Source of the DNA: DASSJT01 sp963715025
GTDB taxonomy: Bacteria > Actinomycetota > Actinomycetes > Actinomycetales > Dermatophilaceae
Assembly: GCA_963715025.1 (NCBI GenBank)
Contig: CAVQQQ010000009.1
Span: forward strand, 310,001-374,000
Reading direction: 5' to 3'
DNA length: 64,000 nt
The translations under genes and the position numbers were made by a program. Shown here piece after piece: positions 19,514 to 28,390 of this stretch (positions are counted from its first letter, which is position 1; each line of letters starts with the position of its first letter). Below the pieces are notes generated by a model. It had not been told where the DNA came from, did not search any database, and was given only the letters and a program-made list of their open reading frames with translations.

Positions 19514-19541
19514 AGCCTAGCGGGTGGGTGGTGGGGGTCGA
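19514..19541 (-). promoter_or_regulatory. Putative promoter of the second nuo cluster
   Basis: On the minus strand TCGACC, 16 nt, then TAGGCT, which ends 7 nt before the nuoA GTG. The -10 fits TANNNT, and the spacing would place the transcript start at or next to the start codon (leaderless). Sequence-based guess only. Confidence 0.35.
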
Positions 19542-19542
19542 C

Positions 19543-19571
19543 TTGCGCTGATGCGCGCCTTTGAGTAGGAT
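19543..19571 (+). promoter_or_regulatory. Promoter of the DUF222/HNH gene
   Basis: TTGCGC (19543-19548), a 17-bp spacer, and TAGGAT (19566-19571). The -10 element runs into the LexA-type box at 19570-19589, the classic arrangement of a SOS-repressed promoter. Confidence 0.55.
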
Positions 19572-19589
19572 TCGAACATACGTTCGAAT
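19570..19589. promoter_or_regulatory. LexA (SOS) box
   Basis: ATTCGAAC-ATAC-GTTCGAAT is a perfect 8-bp inverted repeat that contains the actinobacterial and Bacillus SOS consensus CGAAC-N4-GTTCG. It overlaps the -10 and probable start site of the DUF222/HNH promoter and lies 64 bp from the divergent nuoA gene. LexA would repress here until DNA damage. Confidence 0.85.
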
Positions 19590-19598
19590 AGGGGGGAC

Positions 19599-21248
19599 AT
19601 GTTCGGCTCGGGAGGGGCTTCAGTGGAGGCGGTGCAGGCCGCTGACCCGTTCACCCTGGTCGATGCCCTTCGTCACCTGTCCATCGCGGATGTGGACTGC
19701 CTCCGCGAGACTGATGCAGAGGCGCTGGTTGTGGCCTGCCAGCGCATTGTCGCGGCCGTGCAGGCACGGCAGTCCGTGGCCATGGACGTGCTCGCCAGAC
19801 GGGTCGACGAACGGCTCGAAGAGGAGCGCCGGGAACTCGAGCGCAGGTCTGGCCGGGCCGCGATGTGGATACCCGACGCGGGGCATGAGCTTCCGTCGCG
19901 GCTGGCTCCCGCCCTGCGCACCTCCGCCCGGTCCGTGGAAAGGCGCCTCCGGCTCGACCGCACGCTGGCCTCGAGCCTTGAGACCACGCTTCGCGCGGCG
20001 TGGGATGGTGATCTCGAGCGCCAGCGCACCGATGCGGTCGTCGAGGCCGGCAGCGCGCTGCCGATGTCCTTGCATGAGCAGTTCGAGGCGCTGGTTCTGG
20101 AGTCGTGCGTCGACGAAGTCACCGGCGAGCAGGTCTGGGTCTCACGTCGGGTGCGCGACATGTGCCGGTCTAACCTCGCCCGGCGGGCACGACAGGTCGC
20201 CGATCGGCTGGCTCCCGAGGTGGCGGACGCCCGAGCGGAGCAAGCGCGAGACAGCCGGCGCGTCGTCGTGCAACCGGCTCCTGAGCCCGGGATGGCTCAG
20301 TGGGAAGCCGTCCTCCCGTCGGAGACGTCGCTCAGGATGCACGCAGCAGTGGATGCCCTGGCCAGCAGGTTCGCGCGCGGCCGACCGGGAGTGCCCGTCG
20401 ATGCCTGTCGAGCCGATGCCCTGGCGGCCCTGGTCCTGGGGAGCGCGACGATCACGACAACGATCGAGCTGCTCATCCCGGTCCTGCCGGCACGGACCGC
20501 CGATCGCTCCAGGCAGGAGGCGGCGACCTGCGCCGCGGAGGCTGACTGGACGTCCAACGGGCTGACCTGGATCGTTCCGGGGATGGTCGACCATCCGCAG
20601 CACGGGGTCCTGCTTCCCGAGGTCGTGACCCGCCTCCTGTCCGATCCGGCGGTGGTGATCCGACTGGCGCGACTCGACCCCGATGGCTCCATCGTCCAGG
20701 ACCCCCACACCTATCGTCCTTCGGCGTCGATGCTGCGGCGGATCCGGTCCCGTGACGGGACCTGCCGCTTCCCTGGCTGCAACACGCCGGCGCGCCGCAC
20801 CGACGCCGACCATGTGCTGGAGTTTCCGGTCGGGCTCACCACGCCGGACAACCTCGTGTGCCTGTGCCGCACACACCACCTGTTCAAACATCATTCGGGG
20901 TGGCGACCCCTCCTGGCGCCCGACGGCACGGTCGCCTGGAGCACGCCGGACGGCCGAACGTACACGACGGCACCTAGACCCCATGCCCTGATGGAGGGCC
21001 TGAGCCTGACCGGCGGTCTGGACCCGGCGATGGGCCGAGAATGGCTGCCGGGCCTGCCGCCCGGCATGTCCCTGGCCGACCTAGCCGTCGCAGAGGCTGC
21101 CCAGCCGGACTCGCCGCCGGACGACGGCGCCGTTCCGGAGCCACCGCCCGACTGGTGCGACCTCGACCTCCCGCAGCAGGTCGACTGGGCCCTCGGCAGC
21201 TCCCCATTGGAGTGCCAGTTCGCGCGGCAGGTGGCCCTCGCGGCCTGA
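19599..21248 (+). CDS. DUF222 and HNH endonuclease domain protein (13E12 family)
   Basis: 549 residues. The helical DUF222 region spans roughly residues 15-330. The C-terminal HNH nuclease domain reads RDGTCRFPGC, then DADHV, then CRTHHLFKHHSGW, giving the His-Asn-His core and paired cysteines. These proteins are multi-copy in actinobacteria and related to the mycobacterial 13E12 repeats. ATG at 19599 has only a poorly spaced G-run; a GTG at 19623 follows GGAGG at 7 nt and may be the true start. A LexA box in the promoter points to DNA-damage induction. Biological role (repair, mobile element or defence) is unknown. Confidence 0.88.
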   Translation: MFGSGGASVEAVQAADPFTLVDALRHLSIADVDCLRETDAEALVVACQRIVAAVQARQSVAMDVLARRVDERLEEERRELERRSGRAAMWIPDAGHELPSRLAPALRTSARSVERRLRLDRTLASSLETTLRAAWDGDLERQRTDAVVEAGSALPMSLHEQFEALVLESCVDEVTGEQVWVSRRVRDMCRSNLARRARQVADRLAPEVADARAEQARDSRRVVVQPAPEPGMAQWEAVLPSETSLRMHAAVDALASRFARGRPGVPVDACRADALAALVLGSATITTTIELLIPVLPARTADRSRQEAATCAAEADWTSNGLTWIVPGMVDHPQHGVLLPEVVTRLLSDPAVVIRLARLDPDGSIVQDPHTYRPSASMLRRIRSRDGTCRFPGCNTPARRTDADHVLEFPVGLTTPDNLVCLCRTHHLFKHHSGWRPLLAPDGTVAWSTPDGRTYTTAPRPHALMEGLSLTGGLDPAMGREWLPGLPPGMSLADLAVAEAAQPDSPPDDGAVPEPPPDWCDLDLPQQVDWALGSSPLECQFARQVALAA

Positions 21249-21326
21249 CGCTGGACCCGCTTGGCCTGACCGCCGGCACCGCGGCGGATGTGTGTTCGTG
21301 GGCGCATTCGGGTACGGTCCCCTGCG

Positions 21327-22493
21327 ATGCGAGGACTGGAGCCGGACGTCGCCGACGTCATTGTGGACGCCTCCCAGAAAACCCAGACCGCCCGGAACCT
21401 CCCAGGACACCTCCCCTCACTCACCGGCCTGCGGTGGTGGGCCGCCCTCCTGGTCTTTCTCCACCACATCCGCGGGGCCGAGATCTTCCGGGGTCGACCC
21501 CAGCACCTCATCGACGTCGCGTTCGCCCCCGGCAACATCGGAGTCTCCTTCTTCTTCATCCTGTCCGGCGTGGTCCTGGCCTGGTCGGCCCGCGAGCACG
21601 AGCGCGCCCCTGCGTTCTGGCTGCGCCGCACCGCCCGCATCTACCCGCTCCACCTCGTGACCGCACTGGGTGCGCTGGGACTAGGGGCCACGCTGGCGCC
21701 GTCCCTGTGGCCGGCCGGGACGGCTGAGGCGATGGCAAACCTGGCACTCGTGAGCTCATGGCACCCCGACTGGGGCCAGGCCCTCAACCCGGTGAGCTGG
21801 TCACTGGTGTGCGAGGCGTTCTTCTACGCCGTGTTCCCCTTCGCGTTCCGCCTGCTGAGCCGGGCCGATGACCGCGCAGTGGCGCTCACGGCGACTGGTG
21901 CGTGCGCCGTCACTATCGCCATCCCTGCCCTGTGGCCCGCAAGTCGCGGGCTCTGGTCGCCGATCTACTTCCCGCCAGCCCGCCTTCCGGAGTTCCTGGC
22001 CGGCGTGGCCGTGGGCATTCTGCTGAAGCGCGCGTCGTGGCGCGGGCCAGGCGTCGGCGCCGCCCTCGCGATCACCGGGGCGGGCTACGCCGCAGCGCGG
22101 TTCGTTCCTGACCAGCACGCCTTTGCCGCCTGCACCGTGCTCGGGCTGACACTTCTGGTCGCGGCAGTGGCCAAGGCCGATGCTTCGCCCGGCGCTTCGG
22201 CCGGCGCGGGCTTCCGACGCCGCCTCACCAGCCACCCGTGGCTCGTCACGCTTGGCGAGTGGTCCTTCGCGTTCTACCTGGTGCACATCCTGGTCATGAG
22301 GACCGTCGAGCAGACCGTCATCAGCCACCCTCAGCTTCCTGCGAAACAGGCCGTGGCCCTGGCCGCCGTCCTGCTGAGCGTGAGCCTCGCGCTCAGCGCC
22401 GCGGCACACCGCCTGGTGGAGGTGCCAGCACGCCGCCTGATCCTGCGCACGACACGCGTGCCCAGTTTTCGGACCTGGGCCAAGCGCGCCTGA
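21327..22493 (+). CDS. Membrane acyltransferase (acyltransferase 3 family)
   Basis: About 388 residues with roughly ten hydrophobic segments. The N-terminus has the family pattern LTGLRWWAALLVFLHHI, in which the histidine is catalytic, followed by GNIGVSFFFILSGVVLAWS and FWLRRTARIYPLHLV. Members O-acylate sugars of surface polysaccharides or antibiotics. ATG at 21327 was preferred to the in-frame codon at 21288 because the hydrophobic, family-like part starts later. It stands alone, so the acceptor is unknown. Confidence 0.88.
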   Translation: MRGLEPDVADVIVDASQKTQTARNLPGHLPSLTGLRWWAALLVFLHHIRGAEIFRGRPQHLIDVAFAPGNIGVSFFFILSGVVLAWSAREHERAPAFWLRRTARIYPLHLVTALGALGLGATLAPSLWPAGTAEAMANLALVSSWHPDWGQALNPVSWSLVCEAFFYAVFPFAFRLLSRADDRAVALTATGACAVTIAIPALWPASRGLWSPIYFPPARLPEFLAGVAVGILLKRASWRGPGVGAALAITGAGYAAARFVPDQHAFAACTVLGLTLLVAAVAKADASPGASAGAGFRRRLTSHPWLVTLGEWSFAFYLVHILVMRTVEQTVISHPQLPAKQAVALAAVLLSVSLALSAAAHRLVEVPARRLILRTTRVPSFRTWAKRA

Positions 22494-22506
22494 GCGGAGT
22501 CCTACC

Positions 22507-24438
22507 ATGGAAGGAACCGAGGTCCAGCCGGATTCCGGACATCTTTCACAGGAACGCCAGTACATGAGCAGCAAGAACGTCAAGCAGCTCGATCGCGTTG
22601 TGATCCGATTCGCCGGCGACTCCGGCGATGGCATGCAGCTAACGGGCGACCGCTTCACTTCTGAGACCGCAGCCCTGGGCAACGACCTGTCGACCCTCCC
22701 GAACTTCCCGGCGGAGATCCGGGCTCCCCAGGGCACCCTCCCCGGCGTATCGAGCTTCCAGCTCCACTTCGCCGACCACGACGTGCTCACACCTGGTGAT
22801 GCGCCCGATGTGCTGGTTGCGATGAACCCTGCGGCCCTGCGGGCCAATCTGGGCGACCTGCCGCGCGGCGCCACGATCATCGCGAACATCGACGAGTTCA
22901 CGACGCGCAACCTGGCGAAGGTCGGCTACGCGGGCAACCCGCTGGAGGACGGCACGCTCGAGTCGTGGCAGGTGCACCCTGTGGCGCTGACGTCGATCAC
23001 GGTCGAGGCGCTGGCCACCTTCGACACGCTGACCCGCAAGGAGAAGGAGCGGGCGAAGAACATGTTCGCCCTCGGGCTGCTGTCGTGGATGTACCACCGC
23101 CCCACGACGGGCACGGAGGCGTTCCTCGCCAAGAAGTTCGCCACCAAGCCCGACATCCTCGCCGCGAACCTCGCCGCCCTGAAGGCCGGCTGGAACTACG
23201 GAGAGACCACCGAGGCGTTCGCCACGTCCTTCGAGGTCGCCCCGGCGCACATGCCTGCCGGCACCTACCGCAACGTCACGGGCAACGTCGCGCTCGCGTA
23301 CGGCCTGGTCACCGCGGCCCACCGGGCCGGCATCCGGCTGGTCCTGGGCAGCTACCCGATCACACCGGCGAGTGACATCCTGCACACCCTCTCCGGCCTG
23401 AAGCGCTACGGCGTGACCACCATCCAGGCCGAGGACGAGATCGCGGGCGTCGGTATGGCCCTGGGCGCCAGCTTCGGCGGCTCCATGGGGGTCACCACGA
23501 CCTCCGGTCCGGGCATCGCGCTCAAGTCCGAGACGATCGGCCTGGCGGTCTCGCTCGAGCTTCCGCTCGTGGTCGTCGACGTCCAGCGTGGCGGGCCCTC
23601 GACCGGACTGCCCACCAAGACCGAGCAGGCCGACCTGCTCCAGGCAATGTTCGGCCGCAACGGCGAGTCGCCGGTGCCCGTTGTCGCGCCGCAGTCGCCC
23701 TCGGACTGCTTCGACGTCGCGCTCGAAGCCGTCCGCATCGCGACGGCCTACCGGACCCCGGTCTTCCTGCTCTCCGACGGCTACCTCGCCAACGGCTCCG
23801 AGCCCTGGTCGGTCCCGTCCGTCGCCGAGCTGCCAGACCTGACCGTGGACTTCGCAACGGCGCCCAACGACACCGACGACAAGGGCCAGCCGGTGTTCCA
23901 CCCCTACCTGCGCGACCAGGACACCCTGGCACGCCCCTGGGCGATCCCCGGCACGGCGGGGCTGGAGCACCGCATCGGCGGCATCGAGAAGGCCGATGTC
24001 ACGGGCAACATCAGCTACGACCCCGATAACCACGACCACATGGTGCGGCTGCGCCAGGCCAAGGTCGACGGCATCGCCAGGACCATCGGCGACCTCGCGG
24101 TCGACGACCCCAGTGGCGAGGCGGAAGTCCTCGTCCTGGGCTGGGGCTCGACGTATGGCCCGATCGCGGCCGCGGTCCGCGCCGTGCGCAACACCGGTGC
24201 CAGGGTCGCCCGAGCGCACCTGCGCCACCTCAATCCCTTCCCAACCAACACCGGCGAGGTTCTGCTGGGCTATCGGCGCGTGATCGTCCCGGAGATGAAT
24301 TCCGGCCAGCTCGCGCTCCTGCTCCGCGCCAAGTACCTCGTCGACGTCCAGTCCTACAGTCGCGTTCGCGGGCTGCCGTTCTCCACGGTCGAGCTTGCCG
24401 ACGTGCTGGTGCAGGCGCTGGAGGAGCTGGAGTCATGA
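22507..24438 (+). CDS. korA: 2-oxoglutarate:ferredoxin oxidoreductase, fused gamma-alpha subunit
   Basis: 643 residues. The N-terminal gamma domain (about 25-200) starts RVVIRFAGDSGDGMQLTGDR. The alpha domain (about 235-640) contains SYPITPASDILHTLS, AEDEIAGVGMALGASFGG and TTTSGPGIALKSE. With KorB it oxidatively decarboxylates 2-oxoglutarate to succinyl-CoA and reduces ferredoxin, an alternative to the lipoate-dependent dehydrogenase, as in Mycobacterium Rv2455c/Rv2454c. ATG 22507 has GGAG upstream; an ATG at 22564 is the alternative. It overlaps korB by 4 nt. Confidence 0.95.
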   Translation: MEGTEVQPDSGHLSQERQYMSSKNVKQLDRVVIRFAGDSGDGMQLTGDRFTSETAALGNDLSTLPNFPAEIRAPQGTLPGVSSFQLHFADHDVLTPGDAPDVLVAMNPAALRANLGDLPRGATIIANIDEFTTRNLAKVGYAGNPLEDGTLESWQVHPVALTSITVEALATFDTLTRKEKERAKNMFALGLLSWMYHRPTTGTEAFLAKKFATKPDILAANLAALKAGWNYGETTEAFATSFEVAPAHMPAGTYRNVTGNVALAYGLVTAAHRAGIRLVLGSYPITPASDILHTLSGLKRYGVTTIQAEDEIAGVGMALGASFGGSMGVTTTSGPGIALKSETIGLAVSLELPLVVVDVQRGGPSTGLPTKTEQADLLQAMFGRNGESPVPVVAPQSPSDCFDVALEAVRIATAYRTPVFLLSDGYLANGSEPWSVPSVAELPDLTVDFATAPNDTDDKGQPVFHPYLRDQDTLARPWAIPGTAGLEHRIGGIEKADVTGNISYDPDNHDHMVRLRQAKVDGIARTIGDLAVDDPSGEAEVLVLGWGSTYGPIAAAVRAVRNTGARVARAHLRHLNPFPTNTGEVLLGYRRVIVPEMNSGQLALLLRAKYLVDVQSYSRVRGLPFSTVELADVLVQALEELES

Positions 24439-25535
24439 CCACAACTGACCTGGGTATGCCGGCACACGGACTTGCGGGCATGCCCCACCCGCCCGAGGGG
24501 TCGCCGGCCCAGACGAAGAAGGACTTCACCTCCGACCAGGAGGTCCGCTGGTGCCCCGGCTGCGGCGACTACGCCATCCTCGCCGCGGTACAGGGCTTCC
24601 TGCCCGATCTGGGGCTCAGGCGGGAGAACATCGTCTTCGTCTCTGGGATCGGGTGCTCCTCGCGCTTCCCGTACTACCTCGACACCTTCGGCATGCACTC
24701 GATCCACGGGCGGGCGCCCTCCATCGCCACCGGCCTCGCCACGAGCCGGCCCGACCTCTCCGTCTGGGTGGTCACTGGTGACGGTGACGCGCTCTCCATC
24801 GGCGGAAACCACCTCATCCATGCCCTGCGGCGCAACGTCAACCTCACGATCCTGCTGTTCAACAACCGGATCTACGGGCTGACCAAGGGCCAGTACTCCC
24901 CCACCTCCGAGGTCGGCAAGATCACGAAGTCGACACCGTTCGGCTCGGTCGACCAGCCGTTCAACCCGATCAGCCTGGCGCTGGGGTCCGAGGGCACCTT
25001 TGTGGCCCGGACGATGGACAGCGACCGCAAGCACCTCACCCAGGTCCTCAAGGCCGCGGCCGAGCACCGCGGGACCGCGCTGGTGGAGATCTACCAGAAC
25101 TGCCCGATCTTCAACGACGGCGCCTTCGACCTGATCAAGGACCGCACGCAGCAGGAGGCCCGCATCGTCCAGCTCGTCGACGGCGAGCCCGTGCGGCTCG
25201 GCCCCGACGGCGACCGGCAGGTGCTGGTGCGCGGCGTCAATGGGGCCTTCGAGTTCGTGCCCGAGGCCGACGCCGCTGGCCCCGAGCTCGCCGACCGGGT
25301 GGTGGTCCACGATGTGGCTGCCGACGACCCCTCGCAGGCCTTTGCGATCTCGCGGCTCGACGGCCCCGAGATGACACACGTGCCGATGGGCATCTTCCGC
25401 AGCGTCCCCCGGCCAACCTACGACGACGGCGTCCGCACCCAGCTCGACTCCGCCATCGGCGCCGCCGGTGGACCGGCGACGAACGCCGACCTCGACGTCC
25501 TGCTACGAGGTCGCGACACCTGGACGGTGGAGTGA
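24435..25535 (+). CDS. korB: 2-oxoglutarate:ferredoxin oxidoreductase subunit beta
   Basis: 366 residues. The thiamine-diphosphate motif GDGDALSIGG followed by LLFNNRIYGLTKGQYSP is intact. Cysteines in WCPGCGDY and SGIGCSSRFPYY, with EIYQNCPIF further on, provide the 4Fe-4S ligands. It binds TPP and the cluster that passes electrons to ferredoxin. It overlaps korA by ATGA. The pair lies between the two nuo clusters, about 3 kb from the cluster that lacks an NADH module. Confidence 0.95.
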   Translation: MTTTDLGMPAHGLAGMPHPPEGSPAQTKKDFTSDQEVRWCPGCGDYAILAAVQGFLPDLGLRRENIVFVSGIGCSSRFPYYLDTFGMHSIHGRAPSIATGLATSRPDLSVWVVTGDGDALSIGGNHLIHALRRNVNLTILLFNNRIYGLTKGQYSPTSEVGKITKSTPFGSVDQPFNPISLALGSEGTFVARTMDSDRKHLTQVLKAAAEHRGTALVEIYQNCPIFNDGAFDLIKDRTQQEARIVQLVDGEPVRLGPDGDRQVLVRGVNGAFEFVPEADAAGPELADRVVVHDVAADDPSQAFAISRLDGPEMTHVPMGIFRSVPRPTYDDGVRTQLDSAIGAAGGPATNADLDVLLRGRDTWTVE

Positions 25536-25569
25536 CAGCACAGCTCCCGCCCGGACGCGAGCCCGGCCG

Positions 25570-26505
25570 GTGAGCCCGGACGAAACCAGGCGCGGCACGG
25601 CATACGGCCTCTTGGCGTATGGGATCTGGGGCACGTTCCCGCTCTACTTCCACGCCCTCAAGCCCGCCGGGGCGTGGGAGATCCTGAGCCACCGCATCCT
25701 GTGGACTCTGGCCCTGTGCGCCTCGGTGCTCCTGGTGCGGCGGGACCTCGCCTGGACCCGCACCCTGGTCCACCGCCCGAGGCTCGCGCTGGGCATCACC
25801 GCGGCCGCGCTCGTGATCGCGATCAACTGGGTGGTCTACGTCGCAGCGGTGATCGGTGGCAGGACCACCGAGGCGTCACTGGGCTACTTCCTCAACCCCC
25901 TGGTGACGGTCGCCCTCGGGGTCCTCGTGCTGCGCGAGCGGCTGCGCCCGCTCCAGTGGGTGGCCGTGGCGATCGGCGCAGTGGCCGGCATCTACCTGAG
26001 TGTCGCCGGAGGGAGCATCCCCTGGATCGCGCTCACCCTCGCCTTCAGCTTCGCCTCCTACGGCCTGATCAAGAAGAAGGTCGGCGCCACGCTCGGCGCC
26101 ATGCACTCGCTCGCTGCGGAGACCGCCGTGCTCGGGCCCATTGCCGGCGTGATGCTGGCGGTGCTCACCTCGCGCGGCGAGACGACGTTCACGACGGCCG
26201 GACCTGGGCACACCGCCCTCTTGGTGTTCTCGGGCGTGGCCACCGCCACGCCTTTGCTGTTCTTCGCCGCGGCCGCGCGACGCATCCCGCTCGTGCTGAT
26301 CGGGCTGCTCCAGTTCGTCACACCAGTGCTGCAGCTGCTGTGCGCCGTGCTGCTGCTCGGGGAGCACCTCTCGCCGGCGCGATGGGTCGGCTTCGGGATC
26401 GTGTGGGTCGCCCTGACCGTGCTGACGGTGGATACCGTCCGCGCGACGCGGCTCACCCGCGCGGCCCCCGCCGAGCAGGTGGCCGAGGAGTGCCTGCCTT
26501 CCTAG
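25570..26505 (+). CDS. rarD: RarD-type EamA transporter
   Basis: 311 residues, ten hydrophobic segments in two EamA repeats. GTAYGLLAYGIWGTFPLYFH and WRRDLA-like loops match the RarD (chloramphenicol-sensitive protein) subgroup, whose substrate is uncertain. The GTG at 25570 was chosen because the protein-like part begins there; upstream codons overlap korB. It is tandem to korAB with a 34-nt gap and convergent with the DinB-fold gene. Confidence 0.85.
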   Translation: MSPDETRRGTAYGLLAYGIWGTFPLYFHALKPAGAWEILSHRILWTLALCASVLLVRRDLAWTRTLVHRPRLALGITAAALVIAINWVVYVAAVIGGRTTEASLGYFLNPLVTVALGVLVLRERLRPLQWVAVAIGAVAGIYLSVAGGSIPWIALTLAFSFASYGLIKKKVGATLGAMHSLAAETAVLGPIAGVMLAVLTSRGETTFTTAGPGHTALLVFSGVATATPLLFFAAAARRIPLVLIGLLQFVTPVLQLLCAVLLLGEHLSPARWVGFGIVWVALTVLTVDTVRATRLTRAAPAEQVAEECLPS

Positions 26506-26523
26506 TGCGGGCAGACCTCGAGG

Positions 26524-27039
26524 TCATCCGGGCTCAACCGCGTAGTCGTGGTCTCCGGCCATCCCGTCGAGCAGCTCGCGAAGGATGTCGGCGTGACCCG
26601 CGTGCCGGCATACCTCCTCCACCATGTGAACCAACACCCAGCGCATGGTGACCGTGGCGCCCGCCCAGGACGTGCCGGTGCTCTCCAGCTCGTGGGCGGC
26701 GATGGAGGCGTCGGCGGCGGCCCGGGCGCGCGCGTAGTACTCGAGGATGTCCTGCGTCGACTCGTGCGGCTCCACCCGCCAGTCGGCATCGGGGTCGTCC
26801 TCGACGAAGGGCACCGAGTCGCCGGGCAGGCCGAAGGTTTCGCAGAACCACCCGTACTCGACCGATGCCAGGTGTTTCAGCATGCCGAGCAGGGTGGTGC
26901 CGGAGGGCACCAGGGCCCGCCGGAGCTGGTCGTCGTCGAGCCCCTCGAGCTTCCAGAGGATGGCATCGCGGTGCCGGTCGAGAGCCGCGACCAGGCTCGT
27001 CTTCTCGTCGGCGTCGAAGGGCACGCGCTGGGCTGTCAC
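26524..27039 (-). CDS. DinB family protein (DUF664)
   Basis: 171 residues of the DinB/YfiT four-helix fold: LDRHRDAILWKLEGLDDDQL, LGMLKHLASVEYGWF and LVHMVEEVCRHAGHADILRE give the three histidines (near 53, 124 and 135) that normally bind a divalent metal. Such proteins include thiol-dependent (mycothiol or bacillithiol) transferases, but this one cannot be assigned. The GTG at 27039 marks the start of family-like sequence; the longer open frame upstream is shadow of the oxidase gene. Confidence 0.88.
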   Translation of the reverse strand: MTAQRVPFDADEKTSLVAALDRHRDAILWKLEGLDDDQLRRALVPSGTTLLGMLKHLASVEYGWFCETFGLPGDSVPFVEDDPDADWRVEPHESTQDILEYYARARAAADASIAAHELESTGTSWAGATVTMRWVLVHMVEEVCRHAGHADILRELLDGMAGDHDYAVEPG

Positions 27040-27070
27040 GTCGCCACAGTAGCGGCACTCCCCCACCCGC

Positions 27071-28390
27071 TCAGCCGCCGAGCACGTGGTCGAGGTAGGG
27101 GTTGGCGAAGACGCGCCCAGGGTCGAGTCGGTTACGTACCGCCAGGAACCGGTCGAAGCGCGGATAGAGCGCCCGAAGCTCCTCGGCACCCAGCGTGTGC
27201 AGCTTGCCCCAATGGGGACGGCCGCCGTGCTCGCGCACGATGGCCTCGAAGGCGGCGAAGTAGCGCGCATTGTCTCGCCGCCAGTACTGGTGCACGGCAA
27301 TGTATGCCGTGTCCCTCTCGTAGGCGGACGACAGCCACACGTCGTCGGCCGCGAGGAACCGAAACTCGCACGGGAATGACACGAGCTCGCCCGAGGTCTC
27401 CAGCCAGCGCCGGAGCGCCCGCACCACGGGCACGAACGCCTCGCGCGGGACGGCGTACTCGCTCTCGGTGAAACGCACCCGGCGCTCGCTGCAGAACACC
27501 CGCCAGGAGGTGTCGGTGAACTCCCGCTCCGACAGAAAGGTGGCCACGGTGCGACCGAACGCGGGGATGGTGCGCGGCCAGCGCGACGTGATCTCGTTGG
27601 CGAACCCCAGGACCCCGTTGGAGATCAGCTCGTCATCGAGCATCGCTCGCCAGCGCGGCAGCGGGCGGCCGGGGTCGTCGGCGGGGACCCGGTTGTTGTG
27701 CTTGACCAGGCAGGTGTCGGTGTGCGGGAACCAGTAGAACTCGTAGTGGTCGTTGGCGGCGACGTCGTCATGGACCGACTCCAGCAGCGCGTCAAGCCGC
27801 CCTGGCGCCTCGTGCGCGTGCAGGCGGAAGGCGGGCACGCACTGGAGTTCGATGTCCGTGATGATGCCCAGGGCGCCCAGCCCGACCCGGGCGGCCGCGA
27901 AGACCTCGGGCTCGCGGTCGGCCGAGCACTCGACCACCGAGCCTTCGCCGGTCACGAGGGTCAGCCCGGTGACGGACGCTGCGATCCCATGGAGTCGGCC
28001 GCCGGTGCCGTGGGTGCCGGTCGAGATCGCGCCCGAGATGGTCTGGTGGTCGATGTCGCCCAGGTTGGGCAGCGCCAGACCCAGCGCGTCGAGGGTCTGG
28101 TTGAGCACGTGCAGCGGCGTGCCGGCGCGCACCCGCACCCGCCTGGTGGCCGGGTCGGCCAAGACGCGTCCGGTCAGCTGGTCGAGCCGAATCTGCTCGT
28201 CGACCGGCGCTGCGATGGCGGTGAACGAGTGCCCTGAGCCGACGGGTCGCACCCGGCCGCCGCGCGCAGCCGCACGCGCCACGACGTCGGCCACCGCCTG
28301 CGGCGTCGCCGGCCGGTGCACCGCCGTGGGGACCGAGTGCTGGTTGCGTGCCCAGTTGGTCCACTCGCGAGCCCGCATCGAGTCCGTCAT
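27071..28390 (-). CDS. D-arabinono-1,4-lactone oxidase-like FAD oxidoreductase
   Basis: 439 residues. The N-terminal FAD domain contains VRPVGSGHSFTAIAAP and GDIDHQTISGAISTGTHGTG. The C-terminal ALO domain ends HWGKLHTLGAEELRALYPRF and RNRLDPGRVFANPYL, the family hallmark. It oxidises an aldonolactone or alditol with oxygen or another acceptor. The ATG at 28390 overlaps the stop of the PLP-enzyme gene by 4 nt, so the two are translationally coupled. L-gulono-lactone oxidase and alditol oxidase are alternatives. Confidence 0.88.
   Translation of the reverse strand: MTDSMRAREWTNWARNQHSVPTAVHRPATPQAVADVVARAAARGGRVRPVGSGHSFTAIAAPVDEQIRLDQLTGRVLADPATRRVRVRAGTPLHVLNQTLDALGLALPNLGDIDHQTISGAISTGTHGTGGRLHGIAASVTGLTLVTGEGSVVECSADREPEVFAAARVGLGALGIITDIELQCVPAFRLHAHEAPGRLDALLESVHDDVAANDHYEFYWFPHTDTCLVKHNNRVPADDPGRPLPRWRAMLDDELISNGVLGFANEITSRWPRTIPAFGRTVATFLSEREFTDTSWRVFCSERRVRFTESEYAVPREAFVPVVRALRRWLETSGELVSFPCEFRFLAADDVWLSSAYERDTAYIAVHQYWRRDNARYFAAFEAIVREHGGRPHWGKLHTLGAEELRALYPRFDRFLAVRNRLDPGRVFANPYLDHVLGG

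Noticed and set aside
21288..21326. Upstream start for the acyltransferase
   Set aside because: The extra 13 residues are Arg-rich and lack a ribosome site; ATG 21327 is more likely.
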